Below the pieces are notes generated by a model. That model was not told the origin of the DNA and did not search any database. It was given only the letters and a program-made list of their open reading frames with translations. The translations under genes were made by a program, and so were the position numbers. 64,000 nt of DNA from Arctopsyche grandis (taxonomy: Eukaryota; Arthropoda; Insecta; Trichoptera; Hydropsychidae), in contig NC_135364.1 in the NCBI RefSeq assembly GCF_051622035.1, positions 13,509,501-13,573,500 of the forward strand, given 5' to 3'. Of this stretch, positions 39,589-51,800 are shown piece by piece. The first letter of the stretch is position 1, and the number at the start of each line of letters is the position of its first letter.

Positions 39589-40319
39589 AGTTAGACATGT
39601 ATATTTTTTTAAATTGTTTTGATGGTAGGTATAATTAAATGAAAAAATGTCATGTATTAGTTTAAACACCACTCACCGCTTATGAGCGAACGAGTGGCCA
39701 CGAAAATTTCACCCCCAACTCACAGGGCAAAATTAATAATAATATTAATCTCTTTGTTCTGTCGGCATATGCCGCTCTTGCCTCTTTGGCAACCAAATAG
39801 ACAAAACGAGATATACTTTATTATGTCTTGAAACGGTAATTTGTCAGGACATAATAGAGTCACCGAACTACTGATTTAACTATGCATCTAATCTAATGAA
39901 AGTTTATTGACCATTTAGGCTGGTAACTGGTATGCCCTAGTTATGAGGGCATACACTCTCTCTCTTAATATTTTTGTTAAGCTATCTTTTTGTTCGGAAA
40001 TAGTAAATTTTACATATGTTGCATCAATTTTCACAAAAAATTCCAATTTTTTGATAATAATTATTTATATATTGTACAAATCGATTTTCTGTTATATAAT
40101 AAACACAATTTTTACTGAGAATATTTGATTTTTACATATGGTAGTCCAAATTTTACATAATTTAATGTTTTATTTTTACTAATTTTCTTTTGCAAATGAC
40201 CAATACAATATATTTGAAGGATTACTCGACGCAGGTAAACACATTATTACTATTTTATTTATCGTTGAGTCAACACTCTATAGAAAGAGTGAAAATAGTA
40301 CATTAGATAGACTCCCCCA

Positions 40320-41085
40320 TCAAAAATAATATATGGTAATCGGATTATTACTCTCATTGCCATAGCCCAAAAACAATTTTTGCCATGAAAATCGTGAATA
40401 CGGAATATTTGGCAATCGAGTTCTCGCTAGTATGATAGATATAATAATTTATTTATTTATTCTAAACAGACCATTGTGGCATAACAGGAATTCCTAAAGC
40501 GCCACAATGGTCAAAAAATATAACACAAAAAAAAAAAAACAAAATAACAATTAAACAAACAAATACATCCATACATAAACATAAAAAATAGCATTTAATG
40601 ATAACAGATAAAGTAAAAATATCAAATAAAATATAGCATAAGAAATGCCTTGCACCTACAGCCAGTTTCAATAAATATGTAAGAAACAACTACAAATACA
40701 AAACATCCCTGTAAGGCCCAAATGGAAGAGAGTTAATCAAAATTTCACTCATAAATCACAATCAATCATGAAAACAATGATGAGCGCAGACTACCAGATA
40801 AATGGGTTAGAGTAATTTCCGACAATTTACGCTCACTAAGGTGGAAAATATCACATTCAGTCTCGGCAGCAACGATTTCATTAAGAAGTCGAATAGCTCT
40901 TGGAATAGGAGCCATTCGAAAAAGGACTGTGCGGGCAGGAGGTACAGCCAGCAAATGATGATGTCTACACGCACATAGTGGTTAGGGACATAAAGTCCCA
41001 ACTGCTCCAGCAAAAACGGGCATGACGTATATATATAGATATCATTAGTATGATGGACTTCTTGGCTACTAGATGTTCCGTTTAC
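40320..41085 (+). repeat. Dispersed repeat, copy 2, split by a LINE insertion
   Basis: 40348-40436 plus 41051-41080 together match the repeat at 32129-32290. The join is interrupted by a LINE fragment flanked by a 9-bp duplication, so the repeat is older than the LINE. Confidence 0.6.
40437..41045 (-). mobile_element. 5'-truncated LINE fragment
   Basis: A minus-strand insertion of about 609 bp flanked by the duplication TAGTATGAT (40428-40436 and 41046-41054). The minus strand encodes the C-terminal tail of a non-LTR reverse transcriptase, with PIPRAIRLLNEIVAAETECDIF, in broken frames (40766-41013). It ends in an (AATA)n-type tail at the 40440-40465 side. A relative lies at 53250-53930. Confidence 0.75.
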
Positions 41086-41090
41086 ATTTA

Positions 41091-42122
41091 TTTTATTTTA
41101 TACTTTATCAACTATTTTTGAATAATTAGTTTTATAATAATAATTTAGTATTGTATAGCCTTTTTGAACATGAAAAGAAGAGATAAGTATGAAGATTTGC
41201 TCAATTCATCGGAAGAAGAGAATGATAGTGATGAAAATAATGATTCGAAATAATAATAATTCGAAAACCTGAGCCACCCCTGGTAATATTTCAGATATTG
41301 AAGACAAAATTTAAATTGACAATGATTATAACGATGATGATATATCGATATGATATGACGATATATCGATATAGTGATGACGATATATTAAAAAAAAAGT
41401 GTGATAACTAGATTGCGGATAGACACAAGTGCTTTTTACAGTAATCGGGGCGGTTTGGCTATATTTGGGCGAACCTTTTACAACAATTGAACAATAGCAT
41501 TTACAACAATTGAACAATAAACGGCGCGCTGTGGATCCGGCCTTTAGTGATAACTTATCGAAAGCTCACTCGATGACGAGCGACTCGTGTCGAAGTAAGC
41601 TTTGGGAGGTTAGTTGCGTCGCAAAGCTCGGTCAAGCATGTGGTTCTGCGTAGCAATTTATACATGATTCAATGACGATAAAAATGCATGTTAATCATTA
41701 TAGATTGTGATAATAATAAATATCTGAATTGTTTTCATTATCAAATTAGCTTTTAACTTCGTTTTGAATGTATTTTTCTCAATTTTGAGTGGGGGTTACT
41801 TTGTACCCCCATGTAGCTGCGCGTGTGATTTTTGAGGTATCAGTAGGTATATAATTTTTTCGACTCTCATCTGTTTCGGCCACCCGTGTGCATTGCACAC
41901 ATTTGTAGATATAATATATATAGTAGGCGCGGCCCTGTAGTACTAGTAACACTAACAAGCTCAAAGTTAGAATAAAGGGGATATGGGAATGGGTGTGTTT
42001 GGTCGTGTTTGGTGTGGCGTAATGTATTTGCGTTTGTTTTGTTGTGGTGGGGGCGGCGGCCTACCGGCTAGCGGCTATAGGTTGCTCCGGTCGCTCGGCT
42101 CGCCTCCGCCCCCTCGTCTCCC
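41091..42122. other. Intergenic region and putative shf 5' region
   Basis: Contains a short Glu/Ser/Asp-rich open frame at 41171-41251 resembling the acidic start of a piggyBac-type protein but leading nowhere. ATATCGAT tandem motifs lie at 41340-41385, and a near-duplicate ACAACAATTGAACAATA lies at about 41478-41518. Sequence becomes GC-rich from about 41980, consistent with a shf first exon. A TATAATATATATAG string lies at about 41910-41923 before GC-rich DNA, but the transcription start cannot be fixed. Confidence 0.35.
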
Positions 42123-42170
42123 GGTCTCCTGGTCTCCTGGTCTCCTCGTCTCCTCGTCTCCTCATCTCCT
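42123..42170. repeat. 8-bp tandem repeat in shf leader
   Basis: Six consecutive 8-bp units GGTCTCCT (x3), CGTCTCCT (x2) and CATCTCCT, a polypyrimidine tract. It lies 49-96 bp upstream of the shf start codon, inside the GC-rich presumed 5' UTR. Confidence 0.9.
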
Positions 42171-42218
42171 CGCCGCTCCCGTTCCTCGTCTCGTCTCCCG
42201 ATCGGTCCAGGAATCGCG

Positions 42219-42381
42219 ATGGTGTCCTCCCTCGGCCACCTCGCCGTCTTTTTATTCTGCCTCTGCGTGACCGTCGTTTCGGCCAGAGAAAAGAATCACA
42301 GGGGCCAATCCAAAGGAATTGATAGACCACAGAAAGATCTCTCGTTATGGATCGACGAACGTCAAGTCAAAATGTTCAGCG
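42219..42381 (+). CDS. shf: shf exon 1: signal peptide and start of WIF domain
   Basis: ATG in GCG-ATGG context opens a hydrophobic signal sequence. The exon ends CTCTCGTTATGGATCGACGA-type WIF sequence ([12 protein letters not shown]) and one base of a Gly codon at AGCG|GTAATT. It lies in a GC-rich 5' region. Out-of-frame ATGs upstream (41983 and 42044) open frames overlapping the start and could act as upstream ORFs if included in the transcript. Confidence 0.93.
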
Positions 42382-42753
42382 GTAATTTATTCTAACATAT
42401 ATAACATATGTATATACATCTTTCTTCACTGTTTTAGTAGAATCAGAATTCGAGTTCACCGCCCGGTTAATAAACCGCAAATCGTCGACGCGATTCCCGA
42501 TTACTTGTTTGCAGCGCAATTCTACTTAAATACTTGTATATATGTTTCTGTGGTTATCCTTTTTAATTTAATTAAAAATGACCTAATAATTTTGGTCGTC
42601 ATAATTCTTCTTTGTATCAAATTCAAAGCTCTAAACTCAAATTCTAAAAAAAATCATCGTTACACACCTTAACTTCCAAACCTCGCAAATCCAGTTTTGG
42701 TCGAAAACAAAACTAAAAATAAAAAAAATGTAAAGTTTATCATTTTTCCCTTA

Positions 42754-42807
<54 letters not shown>

Positions 42808-45800
42808 CGCTATTCTGTGTATCTGTGATAACGCTCGCCGTACAATAGTAGTCGTTTCGATTCGACATACATATGTACGTCACAGCTAAAACATTGCTAA
42901 CAAAATGTATGAGTATAATGAAAGAAAAACTTCTACATATACTGTTTGCTACCAATGTTTCCTATAGGCAAGTCTGTGAACATTTATTTAATTAATGAAT
43001 TTTTCTATTGGTGTTTTATGTTTTTCATTTATAGGTAGGTAGGTCGTTTATACGTTTTTTTCATATTAAATAATTAAATATAAATATTAAGTTAAATATA
43101 TTTAAAAGGTATTTGAAAAAAATTCGACCGCGTGCGGATTGAACACAGGACCGACACATTTCTTTTAATTTTTTATTATTTAATAACTTAATATGGTAAC
43201 ACCCATACGATGATATTTCATCGGGTACAACACTAGTAATAGTATAACTTTGGATTTAAAGTTGGTGTTATGATCGAGATGAAAATTGAACACATGAAAT
43301 CCAACTGAACATTCATGGACCGAACTAGGCAACTGCTTTATATTTTTCACATGATTATTATAATTTATATCTAGTTATGATTATAGAGTGGATTATTAGG
43401 GCGATGACAAATGATAATACACGATCCAACAATGCTGAATGTAAGATATAGATAATAGCAAAAGCGTCCCAAAAGCATATTGCCCTAACCACCCTCCACT
43501 GTCTAGTTATGATTTTTTTACTTTTATTAGAATGCTGCATCAAGTCAAGTGCACTCAAAGTATGCTTAAAATAACGAGAAGAGATTAAAAACGGAATGCT
43601 TGGGTTAGAAGTATGGAAAAGGTGGTTGATGTAATGGTGAGGGTAAAGAAAGTGAAATGGGAACGGGCGGGTGACGTAGCTAGAAGAACGGGCGAAAGAA
43701 GCGCTTGAATGGTATCCGAGAGAATGTAAAAGGGCGCAAGGAAGGCTACAAGGGAGATGGCTGGATGAAATCAGAAAAAAATGTGTGGGATGAGGTGGAC
43801 GAGAGTTTTGCTCAAAACAGAGACGAATGGAAGCGTGATGGAGAGGCCTTTATCCAGCAGTGGATGGTGAATGACTGAATGATCATGATATGACGTATCG
43901 ATAAATGAAATTTCGACTGATTTGTACTCAAAATTGATGGTCTCCACTTTTAAATTATTCTATTCAAAAATTCAATTTAGAAAAACAGGTGCAATGAATA
44001 ATATAATAGTCATTGAAATGATTGGTCTTAAGAATTAAAACTATCGTGTTAATTGTATACTCATTAATAATACAAACATTCATTCATTATTAAATAAATA
44101 TATCTAGAAGTTTACACTATGGCTAATCTGAGTATATTAATTGGATTACACACTGACGTATTTTATTGAATGTGTAATCAATATGCTAACGAAAATGACC
44201 TTAACCGTTCCGAGAGGTCCGTATAGCTATTATGCTAGAATTATGTATCTGGCGAACTAATGAAACTTGAAGAAGATCACTATGTGAGATGTGATGATAA
44301 AATTTGAGAAGCTTTGACCAATTCATCTGTTTGAATTTTCATCCAAATGTACTTTTTTTTTTTAATTAAGCTTATGTTGAATAATAATTCCAGGTTTATC
44401 GATGGAAATTTACGCCATCATTAATGGGAATGTGCTGCCTTATATTTTGGTCCCAAATTTCTCACAAGCCTTGCCGGTGATACCGTCTGAAGTAAGCTAT
44501 GTCAATTTTACGTGGCAAGCTGGAAAACGGAAGTACTTGTATCATTTCGATACGCTGAATTCTTCGGATCCTTCCATCCTGAAGCCGCCCATTATATCCA
44601 TTAAAACGAAAGGCAGAGTGCCTCGATATGCGAAAGGTGATTTTAACCGCTAAACTGAAAAGTTGATTCTTTGTATTCGGAATATATATATATATATATT
44701 TTTTTTGTTGTATTTCTTTTTGTGTTTTAGAGTTTAGTGTCTTTTTGAACTGCTCGGGTAACAGTAGCGGAATCGCCACGTTCGAAATTGGACTCGTCAT
44801 ACAGACTAGTAAAAAAATATTGCTAAAAGGTACTCCTCTTCGACTTAGCTTAAAAAAGGAATGTGCCCAGAGAGGTGTGTATTTAGCAAAAGCAGGTATT
44901 GTATCGCCAACGCAATTTTAACGCTTTAGGATGCATGCAAGAGAAACGTTACTTTTAATATACATACATACATATGCATAAGTGCAATAAATATGTAATT
45001 ATACTCTTCTTTATCCTTGTTACCCATCATTATATTGCATATATGTATTTCCAACATAAACATCATCCTCATTGAATTAATATTTATATTTAGCAGATTG
45101 TATTTAAAATTGTTGGGTTTCCTTCTGCTTTTTTTTTTTTGTTTATTCACACATTATTTTTCAATGTTTTTGAATTTTTATTGTGTTTTATGTTCACTTT
45201 AACCATGTTTATGTTTGTTTTTCTTGCAAATGTCCTCAAGATTTTGCTGCATGCTTTTTATTCAATTTTGCTTACATATTATATTTGTCAAACTTATGCT
45301 TTTTAAATTAACTCGTATGATAACTGAAAACGTTTAAACAGTTTGTAGTAAAAAAAAAATACTTATTATTATGTCAGCTTCGACAAATCGAATGTTCGAA
45401 TTTTTCCTTGATACGTAACTGTTTGTTGGTTCGTAGAAAAACAAATAAATTTAAATAAACTAAAACTATTCAAATAAATTAAATAAAATGTTTACTATTA
45501 GATTGTCCATGTTGAAACGGTTTATATTACAAATACCGAGCGAAGCTGGGTATAAACACTAGTTAAGTCTTGAAATTCAAATGCTCGATTTGTTATTAAT
45601 TCTCTGACCGCGATATTATATTTGAGTATACTTGTCAGTTTTTGCCATTTAAATTTTATATCATTATTCCGAAAATATGCAACAGGCAGCATATTTTAGA
45701 ACATATGTACATACGTATATAATAGTTTAAGTCATTGTTCAATTTTATTGTTTTTTTTTTTCAAAGATTTTATGCAAGAGGTTGAAGGATTTTACATTTA

Positions 45801-48800
45801 CTTCAAAACTGTAGCTTTAAAGTGAGCTTTGTATTTTATATGTTATATTAATATGCATTTACTAACTGTAAAGGCCCATTGGCTGACTGGAGACGCCTAA
45901 ATCTTCAAGATGTGCCGTCACAATGAATTGAAGACTATTACAAAACTTCAGTGGTGAATGATTTCTAGTAAGCTTGTTCTTACGGGTCCTTAAGTAATTT
46001 CAGAAAATTTGTGCTTTTTATGTATTTAAAAAATAACCGTAATTTTTTTATATTTCTGATCATTTATGTATTTTATAACCGATTCAATGTCATTTCACTG
46101 CATCCGTTTCAACGTGGACATTTCGTCGAGTGACCTTTTCACCGTACTGATATTTTACCGCACGGTGAAATGTCCTTGTGGTGAAAAGGTCGCGCGTTGA
46201 AATGACCTTGCGGTGAGAAGGGTCCGCTGTGAAAGATCCCTACAGTGATACGGATACGGTGAAATGTCCAGACACGTTTATAATCATAAGTGAAAAATAA
46301 TGAAATATATATCCAGATGAAATTGTCTGGTTAAGATTTTATAGCAGTTTTAAAGGTCTATATATGCTTTATAAATATTTATGTAACTATTTAAAACTTT
46401 ATTTTTATTTAATAACTTAATATTCTAATTGTATTTATCATGTCAATGTTTGCGACAAATGTATAAACAGTGTTGAGCTTTATTAAAAACTTATTGATTT
46501 ATTATTGTGAATCGAAATAGTAAGATTTTTCCGATAATTCGCAAATTAATGAATTGTAAAAAAATACAATGCATGTATGCCATTTGCATTATATTTAAAA
46601 TATGCAAGTGAAACTAATATTACCTATGACGTTTTTGAAAAATTGTTTAATTTTCATATTAATTGTTTTTCTATTCAAAATTTGAGTTTAAGGTTCAATT
46701 TATATGGAAAAAAAAATTTTAAGCAAATAATTGAAAAAACTTAATTTAATTGATAATTTATTCCGTCATAGTAAGGAGAGGTATTTCGGCAAAACATCAA
46801 TAAAAAAAAAATGAAATTTTTACCTATGTAGTTCATATTGTTTTACGACTTCTTGGAATGATTTAAAAATTGTTTTATTTACAGTAATTATCATATTTTT
46901 AGGTCCCGATCCTGAGTGTGATAAAAAGTGCGCTAATGAAGGATGGTGCAATCACGAAAAAATATGTCAGTGTCCCGAAGGATACATGGGTCAGTATTGT
47001 AAAACGGCTTTATGCTATCCTCAATGTATGAATGGAGGTAATTGTACAGCACCGTGGATATGCAGTTGTCCTCCAGGATATCAAGGAAGACATTGTGAAG
47101 GAGGTTTGTGTATTACTTATTGCACATATATACATTGATCAACAGTTAAACTTAACTATGTATATACATATTTTTGGATTTTCATCGATGGATCTATTGT
47201 AAGACTTTTGTTGTATCAAGGGAACGTTAAATATAAAATTTCATTGATCCAACCAGTCGATTTCTCTAGACAAAAATTTCGAAATAGTATGTTTTTTTTT
47301 CATAGTTCCGATATGTTCACTATTTTAAAAATAAATAAATGATCAATATTCACCTATTGGCGTTTATTTCGGTCGATTTGTACGAGAATCTATAATCACC
47401 ACTTCGCACGAAAGTCCCCATACAAAGCGCGCCGCGCTCACATTGGGTATGGGGGAAGCGTTATTCTGAGAAAATCATCATTTTTTTTATGTTCCTGTAG
47501 TTATTTTGAAAATAAAAGTCGTCAAGAGCTTCCTTTCATCTGAACACGAAAAAAATTAAGAATTTTATGATATGTGAGGAGGGCAAAATGACCCATTTTG
47601 ACGTAAAACAAGATGTTTTGCTCCCGTTCCCTTGATATTGTTGCGTAGGGGTGGGTTGAGGATCCAAATGAAAGGCCAAAGTCACTTCATAGCATTTATT
47701 GAGGTTCATATTCAAGAGGTTCACGCGCAACCAGCGCTCGTTCCAGAATACCCCCTGTACCAAGTGTACCTCCTTTTAAAACGCAAGTTGCTCACTACAG
47801 CTTCCCCAATCCGTTTATTTATCCATTGTTTAACCTTTCCGTCACGATGTATAGAAATGAGCGCCACAGTCCGATGGGGGGAACTAAGTGACCCCAAGAG
47901 TTTTAAGTCCAAAGTTAGGTTGTTTGATGCACAAATTTATTGTAAAGAGGTTTTAAATATATTGTAACTTCTTAATTATAATGTTTCATCATAAATTACG
48001 ACATTTGATCGAAATTTAGGAAAACATTATGGTGGAACAGAGACGTGGTGTCGACAAAAGCGCACGTTCTCGAGTATAAGCATCGTCTGCTTTGTGACAC
48101 ACGTTCCAGACCACGGGGTGTTTGCAAAGTATACATAACATTTTAAATGTTTATTACGGGATTAATTTTTCAAATAAAAAATGATATATTTTATATAAAT
48201 TTACATACTATATTATAATGTACTTATTTATACACTAGGTACAATAAAAACATACATATTATTTTTATAACAAATTAAAATATTACTAAATGAACTATTA
48301 CAAATTAAAATATTACTAAATGAATTATTACAAATTACACACATTCTTTACAAAATATTGCTATTTTTTGTATTCTATGGAGGGTACATATTGGTTTTTT
48401 ACATGTAGAACATTGAAGAAGTGTCTTTCTGTCATCATTGCGTGGACAAAAATTGCATCTTGCTCGTCTACGAGAAAACGATGGTGCAGACATTTCTTCG
48501 TTTCCTGTTTCTGTTCCGATATACTTGGAATAAATATCAAAACTGGCTCTCTCCATTCTCTTAAGAATATTCCGTTTGTTTTTCCTTTCATTCACATTAT
48601 TTTCCACCAACTGAATGGCAAGCTCTTGAATAAATATTTTGCGACGGCTTCGATCGCCTTTTCTCCAATCTGGAAACTTGGTAATCCATAAAATATAGGC
48701 ATTCAAGGCAGCTATATCTATCACCTCCATAAAAATTCTAAATGGCCATCTTCTAGTCTGCCTCACACAGGAGTACTGTCTAGTCATTTTATCGGAGGTA

Positions 48801-51800
48801 TCGGAAGCACCTTTCGTATGGTTATAATGTATGATTATTTCCGGTTTTTTTTTATGTTGTCCGCTAATTTATTATCTCTAAATTCTGTGCTCAAAAGAGC
48901 TACCGCTTTTGTTACTTTGGGAACATAGGATACCAAAGTCATATCCTCTGTAAACCCAAAGAGACCTGGACAATTCTTCCCTGTTTCTATCAGGTTTGAA
49001 TTCAAAGTGTATTTCCCTCTTATTTGCTCTAAGTGTTCCAGTAATTGTTATTTTTTTTTCCAATAATTGTTTTGCCAGCGGTATCGATGTAAAAAAAATT
49101 TCGGTAGTGACGCCTCATCCCGAACCATAATATGGTTGTAGCAAATCCATCACAACACGCGCTCCTTGTTGGATTTCCCTTTTATTATTTATCATGCCAG
49201 TATATATTTAGCGCATACGCTGTTTCTGAATCAGCGGCCACCCATATTTTTATTCCATAATGACCTGGTTTGCTTTTCAGGTAAACACGAAATTTGCAAT
49301 TTCCGCGATACACTGTCATCAATCGTGATATGTGTACCTGGGATATAATTTATTTTACATGCGCACACAAATTTATCAAAAACAATCTTAATTGCTTCCA
49401 ATTTATCACCGCTGGAATTCATCCTTTCTTCTCTGGTCAATCGATCATCGGATCTGAGCACGCTAAATAATTCAGAAAATCGGTCTCTTGACATTGCTGC
49501 TGAATAGAAATGTTGTTTGAATAATTCATTTGTTGTCCATAATTCTTTAAATTGTATATTGCGGCCATTTACTCTTCCAGAAGATAGTAATATTCCAATG
49601 AACGCTTCAATTTCAATATCTTTTTTTCTAATTTTATTTATACTGTTGCGTAGGGGTGGGTGGAGGATCCAAACAAAAGGCCAAAGTCGTTTCACAGCAT
49701 TTATTGATGATTAAGGAGATACACGCACCGCCAGTGCTCAGTCCAGAATGTCTTGATATCGCCTAACTACCGCCTTATAAGGGGCAGGTCTCTCAGGACA
49801 TCTTTGACGTCTGATTTGTTATGGTCACGTACCTACTCGGATATGTCTCCCCACGACATTCGGTCCCACGGTACCATGGTATAGGTCACTTCTGAGAAAG
49901 GACCAAATAGCAGCCATTGTTTAGCCTACATGCACTTCGAGTCTAGATATAATCCTTGAAACCAATTATAACGGTCACAGTCTCTGGGATGCTATCCGGC
50001 CTAATCCGATTGCAACTAACCGGCGGTTAGTTGCAATCGGATTTTTTTTTTAGTATACGTACAATCTTTTTTTTAGTATACGTAACAATACTATCGCGTT
50101 CACATTGCTTATTTGTTTCATTGCGAATATATTCCATTATCTTTTTCGTTAAAAATAAATGAAATGTATCTTACATTGAAATGATAGTTTTACTCGAATC
50201 AGTTAGGCCAGGGGTAAAGTTCACAATATTTGCAGACCGAGTTCTCGACTGTCTAGGAGGTATGGATTTCCACGAAAGTCCAGATTTTGAATGATATGTG
50301 ATTTAACTATCGTTCACTTCTCCTCTTTCTTCTTCTTTTTCTTCTATTTCATCTTCGGTTTCAGAACCGTAATCTACGCAGTCTTCTTTGTCAGTTATGT
50401 TACAGTCCTCAATCTCAATATCACTGTCAAATTCATTATTAGTGTCACTCTCACAATCGGAGCCTTGCAAAATTTTAAGTAACTCTTCGTCGGAAATATA
50501 TTTTTCTGCCATTTTTTAATGATTAGGGTAAAACTAAAATAATTTGGAAAAAAAAAACATTGGTAGGATTAGGGTTAGCAAATAACAGTCGTGAATGCTT
50601 TTTATAGTTTTGAATATACTTACGCAGAAATAGTATTACAATGTATGATAGAAAAAGACGCGCGAGCACTGAAAAGCGTTCACCTAACTCAACAGTTGCA
50701 ATAGCACTGCAGTTTTGGGTTTACCGGTAGCTGTGGCAGGAAGGATGACGCAATTGCCGAGAGTGCATCTCACACGTATACAAAATTTATAAACAAATTT
50801 TGTATTTTATTATTTTCTCTTATTTGCGGTTGAAAAAAAAACCTGATTTTTGAATTATATATTCTTTGGGACTTTTTCAACAAATACAAAAAGTTTCAAA
50901 TGTGTAGTATATATATTAGAAGAGTTATTGGAATAAAATCGAAAAGTTGGGGTAAGTAAATTCCCCCATCGGTACAGGAAGGTTAAGCACGTACTGTACA
51001 GTCTCACGCTCTCGTCCGGATTCTGAGAACTAGTGCCATTCGGCCTAGTTGAAGGTCTCCATTGCCCATCCTCGAATGTACTTAGCCAGCAGATCTTTTT
51101 CTCCCGTTTTCCCACGTTACAATATAACAAAAGTTTTCCGCTAGGTTAATCGATGAATATACAAAATTCACGTTTTTCGCTCCATCTTTATATGTATATG
51201 TGCATATATGTAATGTGGAAGTACTTTTGTACACTCAACCTTACTGCTCCTACACTCGCATATTTTTGTGCATGAAGTTTTGACGAAGTATTATAATGTG
51301 GTAAAAGTCCAATATAAGATAATATAAAAATTTATTTTATTAACCACATATTTTACCATACCCTACCTATAATAATACTTGTAATTTATATGAAATGCTT
51401 TATATCACTTTGGAAATTTGAATTGCAGTTTTGCATCCTATTTTTATGGTTTCTGTTAACGCTTTGTAAAATGGAGCTTGTTCTGCGCCTTGATCTAATC
51501 CTGTGTCGTGATGTTCTTGTTCTTCATCTCTGAATTTCGTTATAGTGTCTAATATTTCCTTATCGATAGTGGGATCGTCCATCAATGTCCTGAGTTGGTC
51601 GTTGTAGTGTTCTACAATAACGGTTTCCACTGCGACTGTACATGCCATTGCAGCTTTCTCTCCCATCAGTGCAGTACCTTAAAATTAATCAACCAACTTT
51701 GGTATAGTCGTTATATGATGTTGATAGTTCAATCAACTCCACAAGTTTAAAACTTATTTACCAGCCCCTAATACAAAACCAGCTACATTCCAAATGGGCG

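Larger units (their letters stand above)
44875..46902 (+). other. shf: shf intron 3
   Basis: 2.0 kb, AT-rich. Holds a dispersed repeat (45468-45566) and a degenerate tandem motif array (46095-46272). No exon is seen. Confidence 0.7.
47834..50982 (-). mobile_element. piggyBac-like DNA transposon
   Basis: Flanked by TTAA on both sides (47830-47833 and 50983-50986), the piggyBac target. Inverted ends are CCTTTCCGTCACGATG on the left and, reverse-complemented, CCTTCCTGTACCGATG on the right. A CGATGGGGG(A/G)A subterminal motif follows at both ends. It is 3149 bp including a 444-bp solo LTR, so about 2.7 kb originally. It carries a decayed minus-strand transposase and is inserted in LTR A. Confidence 0.85.
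47639..51121. mobile_element. LTR A: solo LTR, split by a piggyBac-like element
   Basis: The two halves are 47639-47833 and 50987-51121 (330 bp together). It starts TGTTGCGTAGGGGTGGG and ends CCCACGTTACA, giving TG...CA termini. It is flanked by the 4-bp duplication ATAT (47635-47638 and 51122-51125). The first about 70 bp match LTR B (49644) closely, so both belong to one LTR family. TG...CA ends and a 4-bp AT-rich duplication fit gypsy-type LTR retrotransposons. No internal retroelement coding region is present. Confidence 0.7.

Noticed and set aside
42061..42330. Arg-rich minus-strand and Ser/Pro-rich plus-strand frames over the shf leader
   Set aside because: They are out-of-frame shadows of the shf first exon and of the 8-bp repeat.
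47632..47967. 111-codon plus-strand frame
   Set aside because: It spans LTR A and the left end of the piggyBac-like element, so it is a chance frame over a junction.
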